Below are positions 21,655 to 30,548 of a stretch of 64,000 bases of DNA, piece by piece. Source of the DNA: Leguminivora glycinivorella. Its lineage: Eukaryota > Arthropoda > Insecta > Lepidoptera > Tortricidae. Both the position numbers and the translations under genes were made by a program. Within the stretch, counting starts at the first letter, position 1; every line of letters begins with the position of its first letter. Location: assembly GCF_023078275.1 (NCBI RefSeq), contig NC_062983.1, positions 3,651,001 to 3,715,000 on the forward strand, written 5' to 3'. The notes beneath the pieces are model-generated. The model did not search any database. It worked only from the letters and a program-made list of their open reading frames with translations, and was not told the DNA's origin.

Positions 21655-22299
21655 ATGATCTAAATTGATCATGTATATTATGTATTGTCAATTTTAAAAG
21701 TCATTTGCCATGTCTATCTTATTTGAAGAAATGTTCACATGAAGTATTTTAAAGGACTTAACAGCTTGTGCGTATCTCTATTGACGGCAGCGGCAGCGGG
21801 TTGTCACAATCATCTTATCCTCCTGGGGTTCAATGTCCTAATACTAGGACAAAATAACTACGTAAATGGACTACGTAATTTGAATTTACGTAAATGGAAT
21901 TGAGCTTCTTTTGTTTTGTTTGATTCGTTCGATTTTCAAACAAAAGAAATTAGTCCCGTTTTCTAGTACCATTGATTCTTTGATTGGCATTTTTTGGGTG
22001 TTGGATCGCTAGGGGATGTGGGTTTATAAAAAATAAATACACTAGCGATCCTAAAACCGTTCGCGATACAGCCCCGCACAAAGAGGTTTTAATTAAAATA
22101 CGGCAGACTGCGGACCGTGAACGGACAGGTCTGAGACTTTACATTTAAATTAACCGGCGCGCAGTGTATTGCGGCTCTACACTTGATAGCCTTATCTTTT
22201 GGAGCCGATTGTGTGCAATTTACTAGCAAATTGAATTGGAAATCAGGTTATGTAATAAAGCAAAGACGATATAACTCCGTAAAAATCAAAATATGCAGT
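21655..22299. other. No recognised feature
   Basis: Contains GGATCGCTAG (22002) and its inverse CTAGCGATCC (22041), a small inverted pair. Otherwise unassigned. Confidence 0.35.
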
Positions 22300-22419
22300 C
22301 TTACGCCGTGTCTCATCGCATCGTCTGCTTTCCATATCGATAAGGTTTGATTTCGTGCGCGTCGCATCGCCGTCGCGCGACCATCGCGCGACCGTCGCCC
22401 ACGCAAGACACGGCGTAAG
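22300..22419. mobile_element. 120-bp MITE (TTACGCCGTGTCT ends)
   Basis: CTTACGCCGTGTCT at 22300-22313 and AGACACGGCGTAAG at 22406-22419. The interior is rich in GTCGCGCGAC words. A reversed, end-damaged copy lies at 23890-23985. Confidence 0.75.
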
Positions 22420-22438
22420 AAAAAAACATAAGTTACCA

Positions 22439-22586
22439 GCCAGCAGTGGCGTGGCGTGAAAATGTTTTGTTGATGAAGCCGGAGAGGTTTTCGGGATCTG
22501 TTTTGTATGAACTTCTACAGATACTGGAGAATTTTAGGGAACCCGTAGGGAATCGAGTTGTATCGACGAGCCGCCACTGCCAGCCA
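22439..22586. mobile_element. MITE (GCAGTGGCG ends)
   Basis: CCAGCAGTGGCG at the left and CGCCACTGCCAG at the right, 148 bp, with GAAGCCGGAGAGGTTTTCGG inside. It matches a MITE form common in moths, by memory. Confidence 0.6.
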
Positions 22587-22671
22587 GTCACCGGCAAGGT
22601 CAACGCTTGAACTTATTCACTTACTTGTTTTAGTTAAAACATCTTATTTTTATATAATTATTGTATAAACT

Positions 22672-22805
22672 ACCAGTGGCCCGTTTCTCGAAAGGTACAA
22701 GCCTTGTATTACAAGTGTGTTTCCATGACAACCCATACAATTTGACAGTTCGCGCACTTGTAATACAGAAACGGAGAGCGTCCTTTTGAGAAACGGGCCC
22801 CTGGT
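22672..22805. mobile_element. MITE (GGCCCGTTTCTC ends)
   Basis: Left GGCCCGTTTCTCGAAAGG (from 22678) and right CCTTTTGAGAAACGGGCC (to 22799), with subterminal CTTGTATTACAAGTG and CACTTGTAATACA. Outer bases ACCAG and CTGGT extend the pairing. Confidence 0.75.
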
Positions 22806-23087
22806 CTCGAAGGGAATAGCAAAGAAAAAATACCGTGTTAAATAATCAACAGACGTATATTTATTCTACTAATAACTCTCCACACAATGTCCTTCTCAAA
22901 CAATCGAAATCAATTTTGAGCCTAATATAATTTATATAAACATGTCGTTAGCTAGTTTGCTAGTAGGGTAAGCGACATCTAGCGGTGTACTTGAAAGCTC
23001 GAGATACGTTTCGTACAATTATTTACCTTTAAAACAGACAAATTTCAAGTCAAACGGACTAAAATTTCTTTTGAAAATACTAAACAA
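22806..23087. other. No recognised feature
   Basis: AT-rich with no recognised repeat. Confidence 0.3.
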
Positions 23088-23190
23088 GTGACCATAATAT
23101 CCATGACTTAGGAACAAAATAAATACCTGTGTTGATTACTAAATTAAATGCCTTTACCGGGATCCGAACCCGTATAGTACCCGTAAATAC
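23088..23190 (-). repeat. tRNA-derived SINE fragment
   Basis: ATATCCATGACTTAGGAACA, then AATGCCTTTACCGGGATCCG, AACCCG: the tRNA-proximal half of the SINE family at 19483-19735. Confidence 0.55.
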
Positions 23191-23885
23191 AATTCCTTAT
23201 GACTCTAAATAATAATACGTAGGTGAGTAAAGCAACCGTTATTATCTCGCCTTCATGCCTCCAGGTTTTTCATTTCCCATTCAAAATAAGTCCTCTTTCA
23301 ACCATTTCGGTGAAATATTGTTTGGCTTGTTCGAGTCTTGTGATATTTACAGAACATTTCATGAAAAGGTATAAAATGCCTCTCAGAAATTCACTCATCC
23401 GCCTATGCACATATGAAAATCCAATTTTTAAACGACTTCCCAAAACTAGAGTGTTGAGTTCATGTTTGTATGTAATATTTTTTATTTAAGCTTTTTGCAT
23501 TTTATAAAGTGTACAAATGGCTTAATGCTTTATGGCATTGTATTTTAGTAGGTATATAGGTACTTTATAAATATAGACTTACATACTAACAAACTAAACT
23601 ATGTCGTAAGAACAATACCTAGAACTTTCCATGAGTTTTTAGAATTTTGGAAACTTCTTTTTGCTACGAAGGACTCTAATGACGTGTTGGAAGCCAGTGT
23701 TTCTAAAAGACCTCAGTAATTCTAATTATTTGAAGCGCCCCATTAAGGTGAAAGCCATTGAACCTCCGACTAATTGCTCCATCCTTAAAGTTGTTGATGA
23801 GAAAAATTGGAAGGTATCCAGTTACTTTACATTTTACAAAGGATATAGGATCGCTGGATAAGTTGAACATTATTCAGAGAAGTGT
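23191..23885. other. Unassigned open frames
   Basis: Plus frames of 88 (23223-23489) and 66 codons (23661-23861) show no motif I recognise. 23510-23545 has a LINE-end-like TACAAATGGCTTAATGC word. Confidence 0.3.
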
Positions 23886-23889
23886 ACAT

Positions 23890-23985
23890 AACGCCGTGGC
23901 TTGCGTGGGCGACGGTCGCGCGATGGTCGCGCGACGGCGATGCGACGCATACTAAATCAAACCTTATCGATATGGAAGTATGAGC
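23890..23985. mobile_element. Reversed fragment of the TTACGCCGTGTCT MITE
   Basis: TAACGCCGTGGCTTGCGTGG, GCGACGGTCGCGCGATGG, ATCAAACCTTATCGATATGG match 22300-22419 in inverse complement. The far end has decayed. Confidence 0.65.
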
Positions 23986-24063
23986 AGCGCGGGGCATGCG
24001 ACGTGCGTGTCAAACAATTGAAGCTCAAAAGTAGGTCCTGAGTCGACGCTGTATAGGCTGGAC

Positions 24064-24575
24064 TAGGGTTGTAAATAGAAAAAAAACCAAATGTCAGAAT
24101 TGTGAAAAAAAACATGAAAAAAAACCGAGCACCATGGTTTTTTTTCTAAATATGGTTTTTTTTCAGATGAACAAATAATACGACAATAACGGTTTTTCGT
24201 GAGTTGTAACGTGTTTCAATAACAATAACGTACATTTAATGAACATTCAGTATAAAAAGGTTTATTGGGATTCCCCGATGCTGCGTGTAGCGTGGAGAGG
24301 CGGTGGTGTTGCCAACAGTAAATAGTGATAACTACCAACTACAAATTTCGTAAAACTTACTTTTATAAGACCAGAAATTAAAGTTATTTCTTTAAATTCG
24401 TTTAATAGTTAACATTAAGTCTAAAAAACCTTATAAAAGTATTAACTACTTTGCAAATTTTGAGATTTCGTACTTTAGAAAAAAAACATACTCCAGAAAA
24501 AAAACTGTTTTTTTTCACGGTTTTTTTTCATGTTTTTTTTCAAGCCAGAAAAAAAACCATTTTTTTGCAACCCTA
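24064..24575. mobile_element. Non-autonomous hAT-type transposon
   Basis: TAGGGTTGTAAA at 24064-24075 and the inverse complement (ending TTTGCAACCCTA) at 24564-24575, flanked by a perfect 8-bp direct repeat GGCTGGAC (24056-24063 and 24576-24583). An 8-bp target duplication and TAGGGTTG-type ends are characteristic of hAT elements. The interior is AT-rich with A8-T8 blocks and encodes no transposase. 512 bp. Confidence 0.88.
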
Positions 24576-24601
24576 GGCTGGACGCACGCTCGCCCGCTCA
24601 T

Positions 24602-24712
24602 GCGCGGATCCAGGGGGCCTAAGTTGGCCATACAAATAGACCACGTGATCCCGCCCTGGGGCCGCGGACCTTTACCACGTGACCCCCCCTGGGCACGAAG
24701 CTGGATCCGCGC
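24602..24712. mobile_element. Fold-back element (GCGCGGATCCAG ends)
   Basis: GCGCGGATCCAG (24602-24613) and CTGGATCCGCGC (24701-24712), with inner CCACGTGATC and CCACGTGACC. GC-rich, 111 bp, directly beside the hAT element. Confidence 0.6.
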
Positions 24713-24789
24713 TTGCGCCCGCTGCACGCCCCACCGAACGCTCCGCTCCCAGCGTCCACTTAGGCCACACAAGATTTCATTCCTGCCTA

Positions 24790-25030
24790 AACTTTATATA
24801 CATACTCGTAAAATCACGCCTTTATTTCCTAAAAGGGATAGACGGAGCACATGAGACTGCTTAAGTTTCACTCTTGGAAATTATGTGATCGAAAGGAAAT
24901 TGTTATAATATATAAATATTGTTGTGACAGGTCGCCAGCCCATCGCTCATATCCAACAATCGACTTCTACGACAGTCACGGAAAGAAAGGGGGTGGTGAA
25001 ATTCTTAACCCGTCACTCGGGGTAAACAGA
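24790..25030 (-). repeat. LINE 3' UTR
   Basis: Minus strand: TGACGGGTTAAGAATTTCAC, CACCCCCTTTCTTTCCGTGA, CTGTCGTAGAAGTCGATTGT, ATAAAGGCGTGATTTTACGA. Same family as 18640-18900. Confidence 0.55.
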
Positions 25031-25169
25031 GTAAACTTTAAGGAGGCCTACAAAAAAATGGAAAATGATAACAAAAGAGAGATAGAGAGAGGAGTTACCA
25101 TAATAAGTCCTGTCCCTTACTGGATGCACGCGTACAGTTTGACCAAAAAGAGTAGAAGTACTAGAAATT

Positions 25170-25251
25170 AAAAAGTGGCAACATCGTAATGTCGTTCCGT
25201 TTTCTCACACATATTGATTTGAAAGGGGTGATACTACGATGTTGTCACTTT
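25170..25251. mobile_element. MITE (AAAAAGTGGCAACAT ends), copy 1
   Basis: AAAAAGTGGCAACATCGTAA and the imperfect inverse ending TGTTGTCACTTT. The upstream words GACCAAAAAGAGTAGAA are shared with copy 2 at 49806-49889, so the element may start near 25140. Confidence 0.65.
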
Positions 25252-25257
25252 GTCCTA

Positions 25258-25764
25258 TTTATAGTAAAATTCTATATCTTTGTTACTAAGTCCGCGTAAG
25301 ACTAATTACTCGAATTTTTATTAAGTTTAATTAAGTGTGAATTATTTCCTTTTTTTCACGGTTGAAATTAAGGTGGAGTTGAACGCCGTCCATGAAATAA
25401 TGCTTAATGAGTAAACCCGTTTCTTCATGTAGAACAAATTCATGGGAAAGTCCTGATTTTCCTGTTGGTTAAAGAGCTGGTGTTTTTCGTGGAATTCGAT
25501 TTAATTTTATTTATTTTCGCTTAAAAACTTGACTTAAATGCAGGAATGTTTCCGATGAATATTGGAAATTTTTATCCGGTGTTTTAAAAAGTATCTAAAA
25601 AAGAGAGGTTTTTGGGTAGACGAGCGTTATATTTCTTAATAAACTTGTATCATTATCCTCCTTGCGTTACCCGGCATTCTCCACAGCTCGTGGGAGCACG
25701 GGCCTTGACAATCAACCCCAAGATTGGACGTAGACACTAGTTTTACGAAAGCGACTGCCATTTA
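25258..25764. other. Unassigned, with SINE tail fragment
   Basis: 25655-25725 (ATCCTCCTTGCGTTACCCGG, CTCGTGGGAGC) is the reversed 3' tail of the SINE/LINE family at 54905-55045. The remainder is unassigned. Confidence 0.4.
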
Positions 25765-26085
25765 TTTTTAACAAGCAGAAACGTCTGCTAACGATTCTAA
25801 ACATTTTTATATTAAAGGAAAAAATGGAAAAATTTTCGCTTCCGGCGGGATTTGAACCCGCATCATTTGCAATCCGTGCAAGGCTCTTAACCAATTGAGC
25901 TACGGAAGCCACGCCGGACATCGCAAATCTTTCCATGCCTTTCCTTATGTACACACGTCTTGGGGTGACGTCTAGCGCCATCTACCGACAGACTATTACA
26001 TCTTGTAACGGCACTGGAGTCTCAAGTTATATTGAGAAGCGAAAATTTTTCCATTTTTTCCTTTAATATAAAAACGACTGCCATT
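25765..26085 (-). repeat. tRNA-derived SINE in a fold-back arrangement
   Basis: Minus strand 25918-25846 folds like a tRNA: acceptor GCTTCCG with CGGAAGC, D arm GCTC and GAGC, T arm GCGGG, loop TTCAAAT, CCCGC. The A box TAGCTCAATTGG and B box GGTTCAAATCC are intact. The anticodon arm is one base short and lacks U33, so it is not a normal tRNA gene. The tail AAAATTTTTCCATTTTTTCC follows. The same tail recurs in inverse orientation at 26036-26076, making about 40-base inverted arms. Confidence 0.65.
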
Positions 26086-26089
26086 TGAC

Positions 26090-26498
26090 CTTCCAACGCG
26101 AAGGGTAACTGTAATATGTCCTTTTTTTTTAATTAGCCCCTGCCAGCCAGATTGGCATCATTAGCATTGGCATATGGCATTATTATACGATGTTTTCCTT
26201 CATCGAAAAAAATATACCCAACGTTTTTCGTTACGATCATAAATTAAAGATCATTTAATAAGATAATGGAGGCACACTTCTTGAGTAGGTAGCTTAATTA
26301 GCCAAAGACACTCTCATTGTAAAAAATAAAACTTCTTAGCCTTAATTAATTACAAATAGTGTCAAATAGCCCAAGATACGCGTCACCAAGGGTTCTCACA
26401 TCAGCGTCGGATAAGGTGAATGTCATTAGCGAGGTACGTGCCTAAACAAATATTGGGCCAATCACGATCCAAACGTCTCGTTAGTGAGATCAGGGTGG
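26090..26498. other. No recognised feature
   Basis: AT-rich with no recognised repeat. Confidence 0.35.
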
Positions 26499-26642
26499 CT
26501 AGCCGAATGGCACAATCGCTCACGAAACGCTCACGAAACGAAGCGCTAGTAGATATCTATCTCTATCGCGCTTGCGTATTGGCGCGACAGAGCCAGCGGC
26601 GTATCGCTTTCGTTTGGCGTCGGAGAAATGCCATTCGGCTAC
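26499..26642. mobile_element. MITE (GTAGCCGAATGGCA family)
   Basis: CTAGCCGAATGGCA at the left and TGCCATTCGGCTAC at the right, with the family core TATTGGCGCGACAGAGCC and ATCTATCTCTATCGCGCTTG. Relatives are at 12355-12630, 35504-35592, 52362-52490, 57055-57198 and 63132-63275. Confidence 0.75.
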
Positions 26643-26881
26643 GGGGCCAGGGTGCGTGGTAGCTCCGTATTTGCCGTCTTCTCATTAAAGTAGGTCTTAA
26701 ATTGTTTTATACTAGCTTTTGGCCGCGGCTTCGCCCGTGTGCTCATGTCATGTACTATCGAACCAACTGAATCATGACCATAACCTTCTTTTGCCAAACC
26801 ATCTTAATGTAAGTAGATCGAAATTCGCTTGCAGATAGGGTTTCCGTGGTGATGAATTAGTTATAATTTTATTAGACACTA
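26643..26881. other. Pre-insertion flank of the BEL element
   Basis: 26709-26740 is an edge fragment (CTAGCTTTTGGCCGCGGCTT) of the dispersed repeat at 7485-7650. The last five bases, CACTA (26877-26881), are repeated after the far LTR. Confidence 0.6.
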
Positions 26882-27344
26882 TGTAGCGGCGTTTAATTGG
26901 TGAGGCTACTTACATTTGTCCAGAGGCGCTTGTGGGGCCACGTGGAAACACTTTGGGAAAATCCTCACACTAAAACGATTGTCACATATAAACGGAAGCT
27001 TAGGTCACTGGTCGGAATATCACTTAAAATGTCAATTTTCACGTTTGTGTCGCGCCGGTGCACCGATAACTATTTTTAATTCGTAATAACGGGAGCGCAG
27101 ATCATGGCGCTCGCACGATCGAAGAGAGAGTTTTTTTTATATATCCGCCAGGTGGCGTGGTGGGGCACCGGAAAGTCGCTTTGGGACTTCTGTAATTGCC
27201 AGCTCCAAAAAACTGTGCTACATATACATGGAAACAAGTATTCTTTCAAAATTGTGTTGCCTTGTATGTATGAAAATGAAATAACTATTTAACTATATCA
27301 AGAAAAGAAATTAAAACTAAAAATCTCTGTTCCTCGACGGAACA
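26882..27344 (-). repeat. 3' LTR of BEL/Pao element 1
   Basis: 463 bp with TG...CA ends in both readings. I see no difference from 32961-33423. Minus orientation begins TGTTCCGTCGAGG. It contains two short plus-strand frames (60 and 62 codons) repeated in both LTRs; these are incidental. Confidence 0.93.
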
Positions 27345-27476
27345 TGCCGCTCACCTTAAAAGACACGGAGTGACTTTTAAAAGAAAATAAAAAAAGAAAC
27401 CATACGAAAGTATACCAAAATATTTTATGAAACTTATATTTAACTTAACATTAAGAGTCGTAACGATTGTATAAGT
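27345..27476 (-). other. BEL element 1 untranslated 3' region
   Basis: Between the pol stop and the 3' LTR. Ends on the minus strand with AAGGTGAGCGGCA directly abutting the LTR, the likely polypurine tract. The rest is A/T-rich. Confidence 0.6.
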
Positions 27477-30400
27477 TTATTCTAAAGGTAAGGGACAGAC
27501 CTTCACAACAGGTCGTTTGAACAACGTGTTCCCGCTTTTCAATGTTACGACGCGAATAACTTGATCGCTGCCCAGATGGACAGCATGAACGCGCGCGAGT
27601 TTCCACTGCAGCGGCGGCAGGTGGTCGTCGCATACCACAACAACAGTACCTTCACGAACGGCGGGACCGCGGTCTTGCAGCCACTTTGTACTTTGTTGCA
27701 GTTGATGGAGATATTCACGACTCCATCGACGCCAGAAATGCTGGACAGCTTGCTGTATCCAGCGCCAACGTGTAAGACGATTAGGGTTCTCGTCTATCAG
27801 AGAAACGTCCGGTAGAGCCGTTAAGGGCTCACCGATTAAGAAATGGGCCGGCGTAAGAGGTAAAGGATCCGCGGAGTCCGAACTTAGAACGCAGAGCGGA
27901 CGACTGTTTAATACAGCTTCGATTTGACACGTCAAAGTGTGCATACAATCATATGTTTGCGTTTGTGTACCTATTACGCGATGTAAATGAGTTTTGAAAC
28001 TCTTAACAGCTGCTTCAAATAATCCACCGAAATGACTAGCATAAGGTGGTTGAAAATGCCAAGTTAATCCTTGTTTTAAAGTTTGTTGATTAAGGGCACT
28101 CATGACCGAATCATTACGTAAAAAAATATATAACTCTTGAAGGTAATTATTACAACCAACAAAGTTACGTCCGCAATCGGTATATATATCCGTACAATAT
28201 CCTCGACGGGACGTGAAACGTCGCAACGCAGCTAAAAAACCTTCCGTGGAAAGTTCGGAAACTAACTCAAGATGTACAGCTTTAACGCTCATACATACGA
28301 AAACTGCAACGTAACATTTTATTATTTTTGCATTACGAACCTTATTAGCGCGTACGTAGAATGGCCCACAAAAGTCACAAGACGTTTTACTAAACACACG
28401 TGCGGGGCGTAGCCGAACCGAGGGTAACATTCCTATGCGCGGCTGGCAGCGAGTCGGTCGAGCGCGGAAGCATTTGATACAACGATGTACGCGGAGGCGA
28501 ACAATATCACGACCAGAGATAATCCAGTATCGCTGTAAGAGCGAGTTTTGCACGCACTGCGAACCGGCATGTAGTTCCTTTATATGCGCATCGTCAATGA
28601 TAAGATTTGTAAGAGGATGTCTTTTAGGTAAAATCAATTGATGTTTTGATTCAAAAGGTAAAAGTGATTTGTGAATACGTCCGCCGACGCGTAACAAACC
28701 ATCCCTATCTATAATGGGCGTGAGACGCCGCAAACGAATTGACGGAAGTTTATTTGACGAAATCCTCTTAATGTCGTCTTCGAACACTTTTTGTTGTGTA
28801 ATCAATATTAGTCGATTTAATGCAAAATTGTACTCTGGTACGGTGACGTACTTTGGGAATGTTTGTTTATGTTTCCTGCATTTATTGTAGAAACGAAATA
28901 TGACTGCCGTGACGCGAACTAATTTACCTAGCGACGAAAATCGCGTTATAAGAGTGTCGTCGTCCGGGGAAGGAGGCAATGTGGACACACATGCATAACT
29001 AAGACTTGCCGAGTCATGTGTATTGCGTTTTTCCTCGTTCGTGTTTACCACCGGTTTTGGTATAGGCCAGGAGTCGCGACTTTGTTGGAGCCATGTAGGA
29101 CCATGGAACCACAAGTCATTTTGTACGAGCGCGGCGGGGAGCAGACCGCGAGACGCCGGGTCAGCGCTGTTATCAGCTGACGGGACGTGACGCCAACAGC
29201 GCGCCGGGACACGGGACAAAATCTCACTAGTGCGGTTCGAGACAAACGTTTTCCATTCGTGCGGGGGTGACTGAAGCCACGCGAGCACGACGGAACTGTC
29301 AGACCATGCGTACACTTGATCGGGGTGAATGTGACCACCGTAAAGATGCATAACTCTTTCAATTAATTTTGATAGGATTACACAACCCATCAATTCCATT
29401 CTAGGTATAGTAAGGCATACCCGAAGAGGTGCAACGCGACTTTTAGCCATGACTAAATAGGTTTGAACTCGCCCGGTGTTGTCCGTCAGACGTATATAAA
29501 CACATGCTGCGTATGCAATTTTGCTTGCGTCGGCAAATCCGTGAATTTCGATTGAATCGAAGTCGTCAGTATTGAAAATATGACGAGGAAAAGAAATTTG
29601 CGATAGGAGCGGTAGCTCGTTAATAAAACTCGTCCATGAGTTAATAATATCGATAGGGGGTTCTGAGTCCCAGGAAATTTTGGCTAACCATAGCAATTGA
29701 ATTAAATGTTTGGCAAACAATGTCACCGGAGATAATAACCCGAGGGGGTCGTAAATTTTTGCAATTTCGGAAAGAATCGCCCGCTTTGTACAGGCCTGCG
29801 AAGAACTTTGAACTTTGAAACTAAATGCGTCAGATCTTGGATTCCATTGAAGTCCAAGGACCTTGACCCCTTTGTCATTTTCCATTTCGGCAAAATGAAC
29901 ATTTTCGCGCCGCTCACCATGAAACTCTGTCGGTCGCGTGGCAGCGAGAATGGCTGGCGAGTTACTTTGCCACTTTCGCAATTCGAACCCGGCCGTGGCA
30001 CAAATACCTATCAGCTCCTGCTGCAGATTGAGGGCTTCGGCTAAGGTATCTGCGCCGGTCACCACATCGTCGACGAACACGTCATTTAGGAGGACTGGCG
30101 AGGCGAGCGGGAAACGCTCGGCTTCGTCATGCGCGAGCTGTTTAATTGTGCGCAAGGCGAGATAAGGGGAACTACTGATACCAAAAGTAACGGTACGCAG
30201 CCTATAATCGCGCAGAGGTTCCTCTGGCGACTTGCGCCACAGGATGCGCTGAAAGTCCCTATCACTCTCACGTACAAGAATATTCCGATACATTTGTTTA
30301 ATATCAGAACAAAATGCAACTTTATGTACTCGAAATTTTAGAAGTACATCTACTATGTCTAAGTGTAACTTAGGCCCTTTTAGCAACGCATCATTGAGCG

Positions 30401-30548
30401 CGTAGCCACTCGTTGTGCGACAACCAGCATCATAGACAACACGAGTTCGGGTAGTGTCGGAAATCTTCGACACCGAGTGGTGCGGGATGTAATAACTCGC
30501 GCCAGCGGGGGTTATCGTCCGCGAGCTCCATGTGGTTAAGATCCACAT
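27477..30548 (-). CDS. pol: BEL/Pao Pol: reverse transcriptase, RNase H, integrase
   Basis: A 1023-codon frame. RT: SDIKQMYR (Asp82) and the YxDD-box variant FVDD at 158-161. RNase H of the BEL type: GFAD (Asp340), Glu385, SDSS (Asp417), Asp463. Integrase: His655, His660, Cys690, Cys693 zinc site, then Asp725, Asp791 and Glu845 with spacings of 65 and 53, and a C-terminal basic WRW...WxRW domain (about 926-1020). It copies the RNA into DNA and integrates it. The first ATG (30548) lies inside the Gag frame and is probably not the true start, since the upstream YYIPHH region is normally continuous with Gag in this superfamily. All catalytic residues are present, so it may be active apart from the phase break with Gag. 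Confidence 0.95.
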   Translation of the reverse strand: MWILTTWSSRTITPAGASYYIPHHSVSKISDTTRTRVVYDAGCRTTSGYALNDALLKGPKLHLDIVDVLLKFRVHKVAFCSDIKQMYRNILVRESDRDFQRILWRKSPEEPLRDYRLRTVTFGISSSPYLALRTIKQLAHDEAERFPLASPVLLNDVFVDDVVTGADTLAEALNLQQELIGICATAGFELRKWQSNSPAILAATRPTEFHGERRENVHFAEMENDKGVKVLGLQWNPRSDAFSFKVQSSSQACTKRAILSEIAKIYDPLGLLSPVTLFAKHLIQLLWLAKISWDSEPPIDIINSWTSFINELPLLSQISFPRHIFNTDDFDSIEIHGFADASKIAYAACVYIRLTDNTGRVQTYLVMAKSRVAPLRVCLTIPRMELMGCVILSKLIERVMHLYGGHIHPDQVYAWSDSSVVLAWLQSPPHEWKTFVSNRTSEILSRVPARCWRHVPSADNSADPASRGLLPAALVQNDLWFHGPTWLQQSRDSWPIPKPVVNTNEEKRNTHDSASLSYACVSTLPPSPDDDTLITRFSSLGKLVRVTAVIFRFYNKCRKHKQTFPKYVTVPEYNFALNRLILITQQKVFEDDIKRISSNKLPSIRLRRLTPIIDRDGLLRVGGRIHKSLLPFESKHQLILPKRHPLTNLIIDDAHIKELHAGSQCVQNSLLQRYWIISGRDIVRLRVHRCIKCFRARPTRCQPRIGMLPSVRLRPARVFSKTSCDFCGPFYVRANKVRNAKIIKCYVAVFVCMSVKAVHLELVSELSTEGFLAALRRFTSRRGYCTDIYTDCGRNFVGCNNYLQELYIFLRNDSVMSALNQQTLKQGLTWHFQPPYASHFGGLFEAAVKSFKTHLHRVIGTQTQTYDCMHTLTCQIEAVLNSRPLCVLSSDSADPLPLTPAHFLIGEPLTALPDVSLIDENPNRLTRWRWIQQAVQHFWRRWSREYLHQLQQSTKWLQDRGPAVREGTVVVVCDDHLPPLQWKLARVHAVHLGSDQVIRVVTLKSGNTLFKRPVVKVCPLPLE

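Noticed and set aside
24515..24864. Overlapping 84-85-codon frames on both strands
   Set aside because: They span the hAT element border and a GC-rich fold-back element. GC-rich DNA lacks stops in all frames.
25846..25918. Candidate tRNA gene on the minus strand
   Set aside because: Acceptor, D and T arms pair, but the anticodon arm is one base short, the residue at position 33 is C, and the flanks match a SINE tail also seen at 9312-9450.
26897..27292. Two short plus-strand frames (60 and 62 codons) repeated at 32976-33371
   Set aside because: They lie within the LTRs of the BEL element and are repeated only because the LTRs are.
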